Shown in pieces: positions 36,146 through 48,498 of a stretch of DNA of 64,000 bases. The DNA is from Crotophaga sulcirostris. Lineage: Eukaryota; Chordata; Aves; Cuculiformes; Crotophagidae. How positions within the stretch are numbered: position 1 is the stretch's first letter; the number at the start of each line of letters is the position of its first letter. Made by a program: the position numbers and the translations under genes. The stretch spans positions 839,442 through 903,441 of the forward strand of contig VYZB01000333.1 of the NCBI GenBank assembly GCA_013397455.1, in the 5' to 3' direction. Under the pieces are notes generated by a model that saw nothing but the letters and a program-made list of their open reading frames with translations, was not told the DNA's origin and did no database searches.

Positions 36146-39010
36146 ATTCTTCCTAATACGAATTAGGATAGATATCTGCCAAGAGGTTCATGGCCCCAAG
36201 GCACAATGGTGAGGATAAGAGGGGTGTACTGCAAGACAGTAGTTTATAGCTCTCCATTGTCCACATTACTGTGCTCCAGTAAACATTCTGTCTCCTTTCT
36301 GACCGAGTCAAGATGAAGAAAGGCTAGGCCACAACTTGGCACAGAAATAGGCGTGAGAGAATGAGCAAGCTGAGGATCAACATAAACAAAATAGAGGTAA
36401 CATTAATTGCTTGGAGCATTAATAGACTATGTGAGAGTGCAGAAACTAGCTTAGTTTTGAGAGCCAAGTGTGCTCGCCTGCCTTTTGTGATCCAGTTTTG
36501 CTAGACAACTACAAATGCCACTTTTGTCTGTCGAGGTCTGCACAGCCTCAGACCAGCCTCCAACAGAGAGAGCAGCAGAAGTTTTCCCTGGGGGGTTCTG
36601 CAGGGTGCAAATGCGGTGTTAGGCACCCCAGGATGCAAGAGATGAGTTAGTTGTACCACACTTGTGTTCCATCATTTTTAATACTTGCCAGCACACTCAG
36701 TGCCTCTTGATGGGTTCATTGGCATTATTCTAAACTAAAAAAATACCCAAAAAACACCAAACTCATCCATACCCAAACGTATAAAACTGCAGTTTGGAAA
36801 GTTTATTTTTCCAAGGCTGCTCTTGGTCTATTACTTAGGATGAATCACACTTAGACCACAGCTTCAATATTTTGCTTTCAAGAAAAATTCGCAGTTTCTG
36901 GACACTTCATGATTCCAGAGGTATAATAAAAAAAGAGAACGTTCTATAGGAACATTCTGTACTGGCGAGACCAATGCCGGATCCTCAGTGCTTGTAAATG
37001 GCCTCTGAGAGCCCCCTGTAGTTGTTGACTGGTAAAGATTGAAGTAGTTTTGTTATTTTTACTGTGAACGTTTACCTCCCAAATTCTTCTGCCAATAAAA
37101 TCAGCTGGCAGCACTTTGGTTAAGTTTAGTGAGCAAAGTGTAGGCTATGTGCGGCCACACTGCTCGGGCCCCAGTTCACCTCGTCTCTGCCATGGCAGTA
37201 TATTTATTTTAAAGTTTGACAGTATCTATCAGATTTTAGAGAGCTTGTTTAATGACCTTTTCTAAAGTCTTCCATTCATTTCTTCAGTTTCTCACTTTCT
37301 TTCCTTTTTTCTTTTTAAAATAAATCACAGTTATAAAAACAAAGCCAGCAGAAGGGAAAATATTCAGTACCTAGAAACTGAAAATTTGAGTATTTGCTTT
37401 TTATGGGGCACTGGAGTCTGCTAGAACACAGAACTGCTAGAAAACTTAAATGCTGAGGACAAAAAAGTTCACTCAGTGGCTATGCAAATATGCTGCAGTT
37501 TTGAACAGCTTTGAAAAATAATTTAAATACTTGTGTTTCAGTTTACGGTCTTCAAGTGCCTGAAAAACACATTCGCACTTTTTAAATGGATTTTTTTAAG
37601 TGAGTCTTAAATACACTTTGATTATTTCCATTCTTGACATTATGCCTACTCAGGTATTTTGTACAGCAATTTGAAAGCAGAAAGGCAATTCCTCGCCCTA
37701 CCAACAGGTATGTATTGATTTAACAAACACCTCCTCTTAAAGATGCACTTTCTTCTTCTCATGGAAAAGAAAATGTGAATTTAAACTGAGTAAAGCCAAA
37801 AGCTAAAACACATTGTCTATAATGATTTCTTTGATGGAGAAAGCTCAGGTTCAAGTTCATTATCTTGGTATTTTCACAGGAGTTTGCCTGCAGCTCTTAG
37901 GAACAACATTTAACTGAGTTTTGTATGTGAACATTAAAGAAACAGTAATGCACAGGTATAAAATAAGCGATCAAACTCAAAGTAAAGTGTACAGCTTTCT
38001 CCCTTGTAGACTACACTGTTATTATCTTTTCAGAAGATGTCAAAACCTTTTCTCAGGAATTCTCATTTTTCATACATTTTGGAAGTAGGTACAATTACTT
38101 TAACAGCTCTCTACAGCACTAAGACATCTGTAGCAAAATCAGTTATTTACTTCAAAGCAAGAAGACTTTGAAGGCAGGAAGAAACGGTAGCAGAAACAGA
38201 GGTCCAGAGACTCTGCTACTGAGCTGCTGGGTTCAATGAAACACAAATAGGAAGGATATTTGACATAAATGGGACAAAGGACCCAAAGCATTTGTAACTA
38301 TTTAACCGGAGGCCAGAGTGATTTGCATTCTCTTTTCAGTCCCTGACTGGAGCTTCAGTAGAAGACACAAACTGGGCTGCGCACACCGACAGGCATCACA
38401 GTATTTCATCCAAGGCTGAACACCGACTCCGTTTTCAGCACCAGCCCCTAACCTCTTCATACTAAGACTTGCAAGAAAACCAGGCTGAAGTAGGAGCTTT
38501 GCAATACCCACCAACAAACAGGAAAAAGCACTGCATTTGAAGGCACACAGCTCACCAATGGAAGGGCCATACAAATCCACGTGGAAACTGGACACAGAAG
38601 TCCTTACAGCCCTGTGGCTGCCATAATTTATGTTTCAAACATTTATGTGCATCCTCCTATTTTCCTCCTCCTTCCCCTCGTGCTCTTAAATTTTTCAGCT
38701 CTTCAAGAACTGAAAATGCTCCTGTTGCAGTGGTCCCTCCCGGAGCCGTAGCAGCGCAGTGAAGAGCACATCAATGTTACAGGCTAACACCGTACTTTCA
38801 AGGGGTTTTAAAACAAATAAAAATAAGCTGGGGAAAAAACATAAAGTCTGTTCCAGGCTCAAATTCAACACATTTTATGAGAGTCCAACTTTTATGTTGG
38901 CAAAAGCTAAAGTAGCAGAACACAGTCCTGCAAGTAAGGAACAGCATTGTTTACTGCAAGGGCTGTAGTGGCCAGAGGGCAGGGGGTGTTCAGGTGCTTT
39001 TCCATTTAGC
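36146..39010. other. Non-coding stretch with a conserved-looking segment
   Basis: No interspersed repeat is recognised. Positions 37420-37760 look like a constrained element and include an octamer-type atgcaaat (37482-37489). A microexon candidate at 37654-37707 lies inside it and is listed separately. Confidence 0.4.
37654..37707 (+). other. Candidate microexon (54 nt, phase 2-2)
   Basis: The acceptor tgacattatgcctactcag (ending at 37653) and the donor caacag followed by gtatgt bound 54 nt. One phase-2 frame is open, giving YFVQQFESRKAIPRPTN. Length and symmetric phase fit a cassette microexon. The flanking ~150 bp on each side look unusually motif-rich, as seen around regulated neuronal microexons. 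The peptide is not recognised, and an open frame of 17 codons is easily reached by chance. Confidence 0.2.
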
Positions 39011-39478
39011 AGAATCAGAATCATGGAATGGTTTGGATTGGAAGGGACCTCAAAGCCTACCCAGTTCCACCTCCCTGCCATGGGCAGGGGCACCTCCCAC
39101 TGGATCAGGGGGCTCAAAGCCCCATCCAACCTAGCCTTGAACACCTCCAGGGATGGGGCAGCCACCACTTCTCTGGGCAGCCTGTACTCAGACTCACCAC
39201 CCTCAAAGGGAAATATTTCTTCTCAAGATCTCATCTCCATCTCCCCTCTTTCAGCTTCAGAATGTTCCCCCTTGTCCTATCCCTGCACTCCCTGATCAAG
39301 AGCCCCTCCCCAGCTCTCCTGGAGCCCCTTTCAGTACTGTGGGGTTGCTCTAAGGTCTCCCTGGAGCCTTCTCTTCTCCAGGCTGAACAACACCAACTTT
39401 CTCAGCCTGTCCTTGTATGGGAGGGGCTCCAGTCCTTGGATCATCTCCGTGGCCTCCTCTGGATTCACAGATCCATGT
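39011..39478 (-). mobile_element. CR1 LINE fragment, ORF2 C-terminus and 3' end
   Basis: The plus strand begins with the antisense tail region (agaatcagaatcatggaatg) and extends through ccttgaacacctccaggga and ttctcttctccaggctgaac to ggcctcctctggattcaca. The minus strand encodes MIQGLEPLPYKDRLRKL and [13 protein letters not shown], the CR1 ORF2 C-terminal landmarks, within the broken frame 39331-39684, then VFKARLDGALS in 38875-39168. It extends further 5' than most copies of its subgroup here. Confidence 0.95.
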
Positions 39479-40747
39479 CCAGTACATCTGGCCTTGGCTG
39501 GTGTCAGTAAAGCATGCACCTCTCCAGCATTGGTCCTGCAGAATTCATATCCCTGTTTCTGACTAGGAGTGCTGCTATGTCTCGGGTCCTCCCCCATGTC
39601 TGACTGAGCAATCTCAAATCCAGATCTTCCTCTTGAATCTGCACTACTGCTTTGATTACTGATACATGCTTTGTAGATGTACACGGCAATATAAAGAAAT
39701 TAAAAAAATCCCCACACAGTTGTGTTAATCTGGAGTAAAATAGAAAAAAATGTGTCGAATAGTGTAATCAGGCAGGGGCTTCAAAAAATGAACATATTTA
39801 TGGAGGCTTTTAGCACTCGTTTTAGGACTGAGCTGCACATGGATATATGTCTGTATGTCAGATGCAAGCCAATATGCTGGTATTTACTCAGTTATTTTAC
39901 CTGAACATTGTTGACTGATTTTACAAAAGAGTAATTACATTAAATAATTTGCTGTGGTCTTTTTACAAGTTGAACATAAACCCAAACAACGTTATCTAGT
40001 CTGATCCCTTCATAAACTCATATCTAAGATACTGAAATAGATAGGAAAATTAAATTAACACACCTGTATCTGATAATTTGTGCCCTCAGTGTTTAGGCCC
40101 CTTATCTTCTATGATATATTTTCAGCATTTTCATCTCAATACTGTTGTAATTACTCTGAACAGAGACATTCCTTTTCAACAGCAACACACACTTTTACTG
40201 TGTTTTATTGCAGCTAAAAAAGGAAACATACGTATATAAAATGCTGGATACAGACAATTAATCAAGCTTAACCATAGCCTAATAACAAAGTAAGCAAAGT
40301 GAAAAATGTATATGCTGGCACCCCACTGAGCACTGCCAGACCTCTTTTTTAAGGAACAGTCTTATTTTGTTAGAATTGTAGAAGAGGTGTCAGCTTCACG
40401 CTCCAAAATGCATAGTAAGCTATGGAGTCCAGAACATTCTTCACTGCATTATCCTACAAGATTTGTTAATGGGACACAAAATTAGCTTGAAAGTTATTTT
40501 TTTCACCTTTGCTTCTGTGTTCAGGGTTTAGCTCCTAGTGCCACCTACCAGGTCAGGAGAAATCAAGTTCCTATCATTCATGTTCCAGGGTGACAGCTGC
40601 CGTACTGCCAAACACTGCAGAATAAACCTTAGCAGAAAACTTCTGGGCACCACTAAGCTGCTAAGCTACAGCAGCACTGACTTCCCTGCCATAAAGCCTT
40701 CCAGCAGGAGGAAAAGACAACAGCTTCTCAAACCACCAGTCCAAGCA
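39479..40747. other. Non-coding stretch, nothing recognised
   Basis: This is unique AT-rich DNA. I see no repeat, gene or clear site. Confidence 0.45.
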
Positions 40748-41188
40748 CTACATGGAAGGGCAATGGAGCCAGGGAAGGGTCTGGAGCACAAGTCTTATGA
40801 GGAGCAGCTGAGGGACCTGGGGTTGTTTAGTCTGGAGAAGAGGAGGCTGAGGGGAGACCTCATTGCTCTCTGCAGCTCCCTGAAAGGAAGTTGTAGCAAG
40901 GCGGGTGCTGAGCTCTTCTCCCAAGGAACAAGCAATAGGACGAGAGGAAATGGCCTCAAGTTGTACCAGGTTTAGGCTGGATATAAGGAAAAATTCCATT
41001 ACTGAAAGAGTGGTGGAGAGGCTAACAGGCTGCCCAGGGCAGTGGCAGAGTCACCATCCCTGGAGATGTTCAAAAAACACATAACAGTGCCACTTCGGGA
41101 CATGTTTTAGTAGGCACAGTGGTGTTGGGCTGATGGTTGGACTGAGTGATCTTGGAGGTCTTTTCCAACATTAATGATTCTGTGAACA
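40748..41188 (+). mobile_element. CR1 LINE 3' end (separate subgroup)
   Basis: The plus strand encodes [20 protein letters not shown] and then [18 protein letters not shown], followed by a decayed 3' region (gatcttggaggtcttttcca) and the tail end ttaatgattctgtgaac. The open frame 40538-40975 starts in unique DNA and ends inside the element. Only its last ~70 codons are CR1. The last bases of the frame are shifted relative to the consensus. Confidence 0.92.
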
Positions 41189-41518
41189 CTACCACTGCAA
41201 ATAAGTTGGATTTGCACAGTTCCAAACACAAATATTCTAAGGGAGATGGACTATTTTCTTGTGAAGCTGGTACCAGAATTACATTTGTTCTTGAAGAATT
41301 GTCTTTTCAAATGATGAGCTGTTATAGTGGGCACTTGCTGCCCCATACGCATGGACACAAGAGCCAGATTTCTCTGCGCTGAACAGCTGGCTGCACCAGG
41401 GATGGGATTCATGGTGCTGCACGCTGGCAGCCCCGGCTGGAAACTAACAGGCAGCTCTGGGTGCACCACCCCAGAAGCTGATTACCCCATACCACTGCCA
41501 GGTGGTGCACGCTCCTAT
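41189..41518. other. Short unique stretch between two CR1 copies
   Basis: No repeat or gene is recognised. The DNA is relatively GC-rich at 41340-41510. Confidence 0.4.
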
Positions 41519-41747
41519 TACAGAATCACCGAATTATCCAGTTGGAAAAGACCTTTGAGACAATCGAGTCCGACCGTACCTGTCCTCTGTTAAATCATGG
41601 CCCCCAGAAACTCATCTACCCATCTCTTAAAGACCTCCAGGGATGGTGACTGAACCACCTTCCAGTCCAGGCCAATAGCAGCCAGTTTCTCAAGCAGAAT
41701 ACTGTGAGAAATGGTGTCAAAGGCTTCACCAAAGTCCAGGTATCATC
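41519..41747 (-). mobile_element. Internally deleted CR1 LINE
   Basis: Two non-adjacent parts of CR1 are joined in the same direction. The first, 41519 to about 41662, is the 3' end (cagaatcaccgaattatcc, caatcgagtccgaccgtacc, gacctccagggatggtgac). The second, about 41663-41747, is the antisense of the reverse-transcriptase region (tccaggccaatagcagccag, gtgtcaaaggcttcaccaaa). Compared with the copy at 57032-58178, about 915 bp between 57180 and 58096 are missing. No open frame survives across the junction. Confidence 0.88.
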
Positions 41748-44020
41748 ACCCCACAAAAGCAACAGCCTAGCAGATGATGAGGATGTGCCTTCTGCACCAT
41801 ACTCTCAAAGGCCTCCACTAAACCTAGAGGCCAATCCCCTGAAAGACTCAGCAAGGTTGAAATTATATGGTACGATAGGATGGGAGCTCAACACCTACAA
41901 CACTCGGAGGTGCCAACAAGGTATCAGGGAGCAGTTCTGTTCTGCATCTAGAAAGCATGCAACTGCTCAACCCATTCACTTTTACTCCAGAGGTGGAGAG
42001 TCTCGGTGTAGGAGCAGAGTCAGTCACCATTAGCAGCGATACAAAAGGTCAAACAAATAAAAGTGTCACATGAGAACTTGGGAACCCAGCTCATGGTTCC
42101 ATGTAGTTCATGGCTACAAAGAATGATTAACATCAAAATACTTAACAGATTTGTATGATAGTGGACTTTGCTAAAGGGGCAGCAGAAATTGGAAGAGATG
42201 CCTTTCAGAACTGAATACACACTAAATGTGGCAAATACTGCTGACAGCTCAGTTGCTTCTAGCAAGTTCAGAACAGAGGTTTATTATTCCTTTATCAGAT
42301 TTGCCCCTTCCAAGTCTCCTTAGAGAAAAAGCACTGGCGCACATACACACACGGAAGTCTCATCTTTAGAACCCAGGTGTCTTCACTAAGTTCCCCTCTG
42401 GAAAAGTGGAGGGGAGGATTTGGGCATGTTGAAATACACCCATATCTGCCTGCCACTCTCTGCCAGAAAAAAGAGAAGAGGGGAAAACCACAAAAATCAA
42501 CATGCAAACAGGTAACTCTCATTTTTTATATATATAATCCTTCTAGTACCTTAGTTGGAATAAATGGTTTCATAATAAACCAGATTTATTCAGTCTATCG
42601 GCTCTGAATAGTGAAAAAATAAAGAATTAATGTTACATCAATACTTACTTAAGATTGTTTGTCATACTTCTAATTTTGTCTAAACCCTGACAAATATTTC
42701 TAAAATCTTCTGAAGCCGAAATAGCAAGAATTAAACTAGAACTCTCAGATACAGCGTTAATCAGAGAATAAAAGCGGTATAATCAGTGAGGCTTTTTTTG
42801 CTGCCCGTTTCAACACAGAACATTTCTGCAGACAATAACTCTTCAAAAAGCAGTCTTTTTCCTGCAGAGCTAAATATATTTATTATCAGGCTAAAAAAAA
42901 TCCTTGCATTTTTCTTTAAGCAAGAGAACATAATTATACAAAAAATAATTGAAATGCTTTATTTTATTACCCCTCTCCTAGAAAGAGTTAAGTGGAGATA
43001 AAGGCAAAATGTGGCTGAAAACAGTCTATTCTAATCAGATTTAGAAATCTGGATGAGAACAAGAGAGAGGAGAAAGAAGGAAAGGGGTATGAGGGGAAGA
43101 GAAGATGCAGGAGACTGACAGCAGGTAGGAAGAAAAACTTTTTTCTTCCATATTCAAATAACAGTAGCAACATAAACCAAAAGTAAAACATGTTCACTAT
43201 AAGGACAATGTTATCACGGTTTCAAAGACAGTAAAGAGCAATTGCACATGCTTTTGTTAATGTGTTTCTCTAGGATTTCTTGGAGCATATTAGAAGCTGC
43301 TCACAGGGTTTGCATAATAAAGCCAACCTGAGATCAGACACAACAAATTTGACTTATTCCCACCTGTACTGCAGTAAAGAAGTTGGAAAGTGCTCTTTGG
43401 AATTACTACCATGATCAGCATAGAAGGATTTACAGATGTAATAATGCTAAGAGAGAACATCATGAATATCAATCTTCAGGTTCTTCCTAGAACAACTGAC
43501 TTTCAAAGCAGGAAACACAAAGATCAGTGGGACAGAGCCACAATTGGAACCAAGGTTTTTATCACAACTTCATTTATAATTCTGTCAGATTTGCTGAATT
43601 CTTGAAACGCGGTTGATATGCACTAAGTGAAAGAGAGAAAAAGATGAGAGTGCTCCAAGGAAAACTTCACATAGTTTTTTAAAACCAAGTTGAAACTGAC
43701 CAGTGCAGCAGATGCCCAAATGGTTTTTTGATGTTAAGAGATACCTGGGAGTAGAACTGCTCAAAAACTTCAGTCAGGCACAAAACAACCTTCCTATTGC
43801 CCAATTTTACCACCCTATCCACAGGTAACTAACTGCCCCCAGATTTACCCCTAGCCTGCTTCAAAATACTTTAGGGTATTTTTGTCTATTTTTGTGTTAG
43901 AATAAAACCACAAACCAAACCCATAAACTCTTATCTTGAGTTATTTCAGAAGTCACCAACTGTGTGAAGTGTCCAGCTCCCAGAGGAAGATGAGAAGCCT
44001 TCAGATATACCAGATCCTAT
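41748..44020. other. Non-coding stretch, nothing recognised
   Basis: No gene or clear repeat. The first ~260 bp (41748-42010), right after the deleted CR1, are GC-richer and open on the plus strand (41704-42033), but that frame begins in CR1 and has no domain. A TA run lies near 42525-42537, and a purine-rich patch at 43050-43110. Confidence 0.45.
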
Positions 44021-44246
44021 ATAGAATCATGGATTGGAAGGGACCTAAAAGCACATCCAGTTCCAATCCCTCTGCCATGGGCAGGGACACCCCCCATTGG
44101 ATCAGGGGGCTCAAAGCCCCATCCTACCTGATCTTGAACACCTCCAGGGGAAGGGGCAGCCACCACTTCTCTGGGCAGTCTGGGCCAGGGCCTCCCCACC
44201 CTCACAGGAAAACATTTCTTCCCAAGATGTCATCTACATATCTCGG
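44021..44246 (-). mobile_element. CR1 LINE 3' end
   Basis: The plus strand reads atagaatcatggattggaag, ccatgggcagggacaccccc, cacttctctgggcagtctgg and cctcacaggaaaacatttct. The element stops near atgtcatctacatatctcgg. It is the same subgroup as 48187-48498. Confidence 0.95.
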
Positions 44247-46751
44247 TCTTTTTTGACACTTGATCCAAACAGTAAGCAGTGATGAGAAAGGACATGTACA
44301 CATATCAAGTGCCATATTTAAATAATCTTTCTCCCTTCTTCAACGTGGCACTTTGGCAACCTGGTTAAAGCAGTAAATTATTTTTTTTAATCTACACTTT
44401 GGGTGAGATAATAAAAGGATATTTCCTATCACGGGAAAGACAGAATTTCTTTCTTTAATCTCCTCCTGCTGAAACAAGCAATGCCCCCTTACAGTGTCAG
44501 AGGGAATTTATTTCATTAAGCTAACAATACTCATTTCCTTACCGTGTCATTCCTCTAAGCTTTGAGGGTCTACACACAGTTGTTTCCATTTTAAACATAA
44601 GGAGGGAAGGGAAAAGACAAACTTATCTCGCCAGAACATCTTTATAGAAGCATGTGTCCCTGAAGAAGAAAGGCTTTATGCTTATAACTTCATTCAATAT
44701 TTCTTTTCAAGCATTTGAATAATGGGCATTACAGAACACCTTTTGATACTAACTGAACTTTATAACTAATAAAATGCTCTTTCTGAGCTTTCTGACTTAC
44801 ATCTGGAATCCACAAAGAATCTTTTACAAATAATAACCATAGCTAATTACATATAGTAAATAACCCCAGCTTTCAAGCCTCCCCATATATCAATTTGCTA
44901 AATATTAATCACAGATTTAAGCTGTCTAACAAGCTCCTAAAAGCATGACATTACCAGAGACATCCCCCGTTCTAGAGAGTCTCGAACTATCCATCAAAAT
45001 CCCTTTCACAGAAAGCACTGATTAAAACTTCCTGGCAGAGGTTTTGATTTGTTCACATGTTGTGTCTCCTTTTTACTGGGCAACCAAGCCATTACACGCC
45101 AGCTCCCTTCAGCAGGGTGAGAGAGTTCTCAGTCCCTCCTATCAAGCGCCTGACATGGTACTGCTGAGCGTGGGGAGGCCAGAGGAGCTGCACGAACTCC
45201 ATTCTCTTCTTTCTTAATTAGGACTTGAAACAATAGATGGGGAAAATCAGGACCAACTGCTATTATGTATTAGCTTTCATTTCCGTGCATTGATTGAGCT
45301 TATGTTGTTTTATGTGTGCAATGAAAGGGCAAATCAAGCTCCATTTCTCTTTCTTGTCAATTCTCTTTCTCTTTTTCAACTATTTATCTTCATATTGTAT
45401 TGCAGCAACAGATGGCACATTAAAAATGAATTCATTTTTTGGGAATTGTATACCGCGCAGCTTATTCTTACCATCCAAAATGACAATGTAATTAAATCTC
45501 TTTTGGAAAAGTACCTATAAAATATAGTAATATAATGCCCACATAAGAAACAAGACATTTTTTTAATAGAAACATTTGGGAAAGATCATAGAAACTTTTT
45601 TTGGTCTGAATTGCTGGCCTCATTTAAAAAAATCTCTGTGTATATATATCTGTATAGATATATCGCACAGCTTATTTTCCTCTCTGATATTCAGTGAGGA
45701 ACCTATTTCAAGCATTTTCTACATCAGTTTCTCCTGGCATATTTACAAACAAGACTCTCAGCAGGACTTACTAGATAATATTAGCATTCTTTACATAATA
45801 GCTCCCAATAAATTCAAATAAATAATGTCATTGTCAGCAAGCACTGCATAGTAGGTCCGTTTACATGCAACACTACTGGTGTACACTTAGCAAGGTGCTT
45901 AGGAAAAATAACCTCCCAGTCACATAAAAAATTGTTTACAGTTGTAGGCTCATAACATTTTAAATGCTACTCAGGGAATCACATTTGATGAGCAACAAAC
46001 CAGGATAACACATGGGTAACAAACTTTCCTCGCCAGCATTAAAATGTTTGCCACAAATCGAAAATGAAAGGTTGAACTCTTTCAAAACAGAGTCCCTAAT
46101 TTGGTGGAAGTTAATCAACTCATATAGAAGAATCATATGATTATCAGCTTTATACACCCAGAATAAACAGCAGCATGAAATACATGCCTTTCCTATGATC
46201 AACAGCACCAAACAATTACAGCAATAGCCATTAGCAGTCTGTAGGAAAAAGGGAAACGTATGGAGGAGGAGGGACAAGTCACATTGAAGGTGCCTTTTTA
46301 TTAATCATCATTAGAGGAAGGGAAAGAAGAAACATTAAAACTCCATTCTTATAAAATCTAGTAATTGTTTTTCAAACTTGGTTACCTTTTATCAGGTCCT
46401 GAAATCTCTTTTGGATGCTTGCAATTGTATAATGCAAAAAAACCACACACAAAACACCTCAAACCCTTCCAGCCGTCACCAGCGCAGTAGCGCACAAACC
46501 GTGGAAAAACAAGCACTATGGAATTACACAACAACGTAGTGTCTGATAAGCAACATGTGTCACAGGACAAAGCTTCAGTTGTACAGCCTTCACTTTGCTT
46601 CCCTACTGCAACCCCACTTGGTATCTTTAGCCTTTAAGAAAAAAAAATTCTGGGGCAATTTAGCTTCTAATAGAAAGAAAGCAATTAAACACATTAAACA
46701 TCACGACATCTTTGCTTTTTCTTTAGGTCAAGAATGCCAAAACTAAACATC
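44247..46751. other. AT-rich non-coding stretch
   Basis: No repeat or gene is recognised. Positions 44850-44960 contain several TAAT cores in unique sequence and may be regulatory, but there is nothing more specific to support this. A degenerate TA tract lies near 45640-45663. Confidence 0.4.
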
Positions 46752-46944
46752 ACCTTGAGGTTGTTCAGCCTGGAGAAGAGAAGGCTGCAGGGAGCCCTTA
46801 GAGCAGCCTCCCAGTACTAAAAGGGGCTCCAGGAAAGCTGAGGAGGGGCTTTTTATCAGGGAGGGATGGGGTGACGGGCAACAATTTTCAGCTGAAAGAG
46901 GGGAGATTGAGATGAGATTTTAGGAAGAAATGTTTTCCCGTAGG
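46752..46944 (+). mobile_element. CR1 LINE fragment lacking its 3' tail
   Basis: The plus strand carries ttgaggttgttcagcctgga, gagcagcctcccagtacta, ggctccaggaaagctgagg and cagctgaaagaggggagatt, then stops in an A run just after ggaagaaatgttttcccgta. Both ends are missing: the 5' end by the usual truncation, and the 3' end by deletion or interruption at the A run (46946-46953). Confidence 0.92.
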
Positions 46945-48186
46945 AAAAAAAAACTACTGGTCAAACTTTTTTGTTAATTTTTCTGAAAATAAACAATTTC
47001 AATATCTGAACTGGTGTTTTAAGTGCTCTCTATTTGGCTCCTGTAGGCCAAGAGGGCATGTGACCTCTTTTCCAAGGTGAGCCAGTGGTTTTTTGGTGCT
47101 TTCTTTAATGACATGAGTATACATGGACAGTGGTGAGAAAAGGACATATGTTGCCACTAAAAATTACATGGATAAAATTCAGATCCTGTTTCATACTCCA
47201 ACTGCAGCCTCCCAGAGATGTGTGCTCACTGTTCAGCTGTTAAGATTGTTATTAAACTTTATGGACCATAAACCCCATGGAAACAAGGAAAGCGAACAAC
47301 TATGCTATTACAATAGTGTCAAAACAGGAGACATATTTCATAGCTTCAGAACTGTAAGCCTGCCTCCATGCAGCGTTTCAGCTCTCGTTGGCTGCCTCAG
47401 ACTACAGTGTTTAATCTCTAAATTAAATGCAATATTGCTAATACATAAAGCCTGGAAAAATATGTCTTCTAGTTTAAATTTCAGCTCCATAAATCTGGCT
47501 TTGCAGGCTGCCTTCTGAAATGGGAGTTGATTTGGTTTTTTTTTTATTTAAATATTTGTCAGACATCCATCATCACTTAGTATTTCCTGTCATGTGAATC
47601 TACTTAATTCCAAACTAAATCCATCTTGATTTTCACTAAATGTCCCGACTTGCTCAGTACAACAGAGTCCTGATTAGGGGAGACAGACAAACAATGGGAT
47701 GAAAACAGCCTTGACACACAGTTGGGGGGGGTGGGAGGAGGGAAAGCAGAGATGCTAAATGTGGCCTGACTCAACAGGGTGATATATTTACTTTCAGATG
47801 TATTTATTTTGAGAAAGGAAGTGTCAAGCTCTCTGTGTGAGTGTGTTCTAACATGGTAGCAGACCTGTCCCTTGTATATGTGTATCTGCCTTTCAGTGTC
47901 TGCCTCAAAATTGCTTTTGACTGGGCCAAGTTACAACAGTTTAAACATTGTCTTCCATGTAGGCACAGTACATTTCTAACTATGGCATTATAAAAAATCC
48001 CCCAAATTCATATTGTAATATTTCAAGACTGGCAAGCACGTATATATGTAGTTTTGGTATTTGTTTAACACCCTTGGTGGGGGGAAACGAACCCTTGGTG
48101 GGGGGAAACGAACCCTTGGTGGGGGGAATTCCTTCTTCTCAGAGATGATTAACTCTGTCCTTTTTAATGGAATATTTAAGGTTGGT
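46945..48186. other. Non-coding stretch with a G-rich minisatellite at its end
   Basis: A 131-codon open frame beginning at a true ATG lies at 47123-47518. It has no recognised domain, the start context is weak, and it is probably chance. A G run (gttggggggggtgggaggag) lies near 47722. The 21-bp tandem repeat at 48070-48129 is listed separately. Confidence 0.4.
48070..48129. repeat. 21-bp tandem repeat with G6 runs (about 2.8 copies)
   Basis: The unit acccttggtggggggaaacga repeats from 48070, 48091 and 48112. The first two copies are identical and the third is cut after the G run. Each unit has a six-G run, so three G6 runs recur every 21 bases. It sits about 58 bp before a CR1 tail. Confidence 0.92.
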
Positions 48187-48498
48187 GAATCATAGATTCA
48201 TGGAATGGTTTGTGTTGGAAAGGACCTTAGAGCCCACCCAGTTCCAAAGCCCTGCCATGGGTAGGGACACCTCCCACTGGATCAGGGGGCTCAAAGCCCC
48301 ATCCAGCCTGGCCTTGAACACCTCCAGGGATGGGGCAGCCACAGCTTCTCTGGGCAACCTGGGCCAGAGCCTCCCCACCCTCACAGGAAAACATTTCTTC
48401 CTAAGATCTTATGCAAACCTCCCCTCTTTCATCTTAAAATTGTTCCCCCTCATCCTATCTCTGCCCTCCCTGATCAAGAGCCCCTCCCATTTTCCCAT
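48187..48498 (-). mobile_element. CR1 LINE 3' end
   Basis: The plus strand shows an antisense tail (gaatcatagattcatggaat), ggaccttagagcccaccca, ccatgggtagggacacctcc, ccttgaacacctccaggga and cctcacaggaaaacatttct, ending near tcaagagcccctcccatt. The minus-strand open frame 48190-48384 includes VFKARLDGALSPLIQWEVS, a typical C-terminus of this subgroup. Confidence 0.95.

Noticed and set aside
47123..47518. 131-codon plus-strand open frame starting at ATG
   Set aside because: No recognised domain, weak start context and no splice signals that define an exon. A frame of this length is expected by chance in 64 kb.
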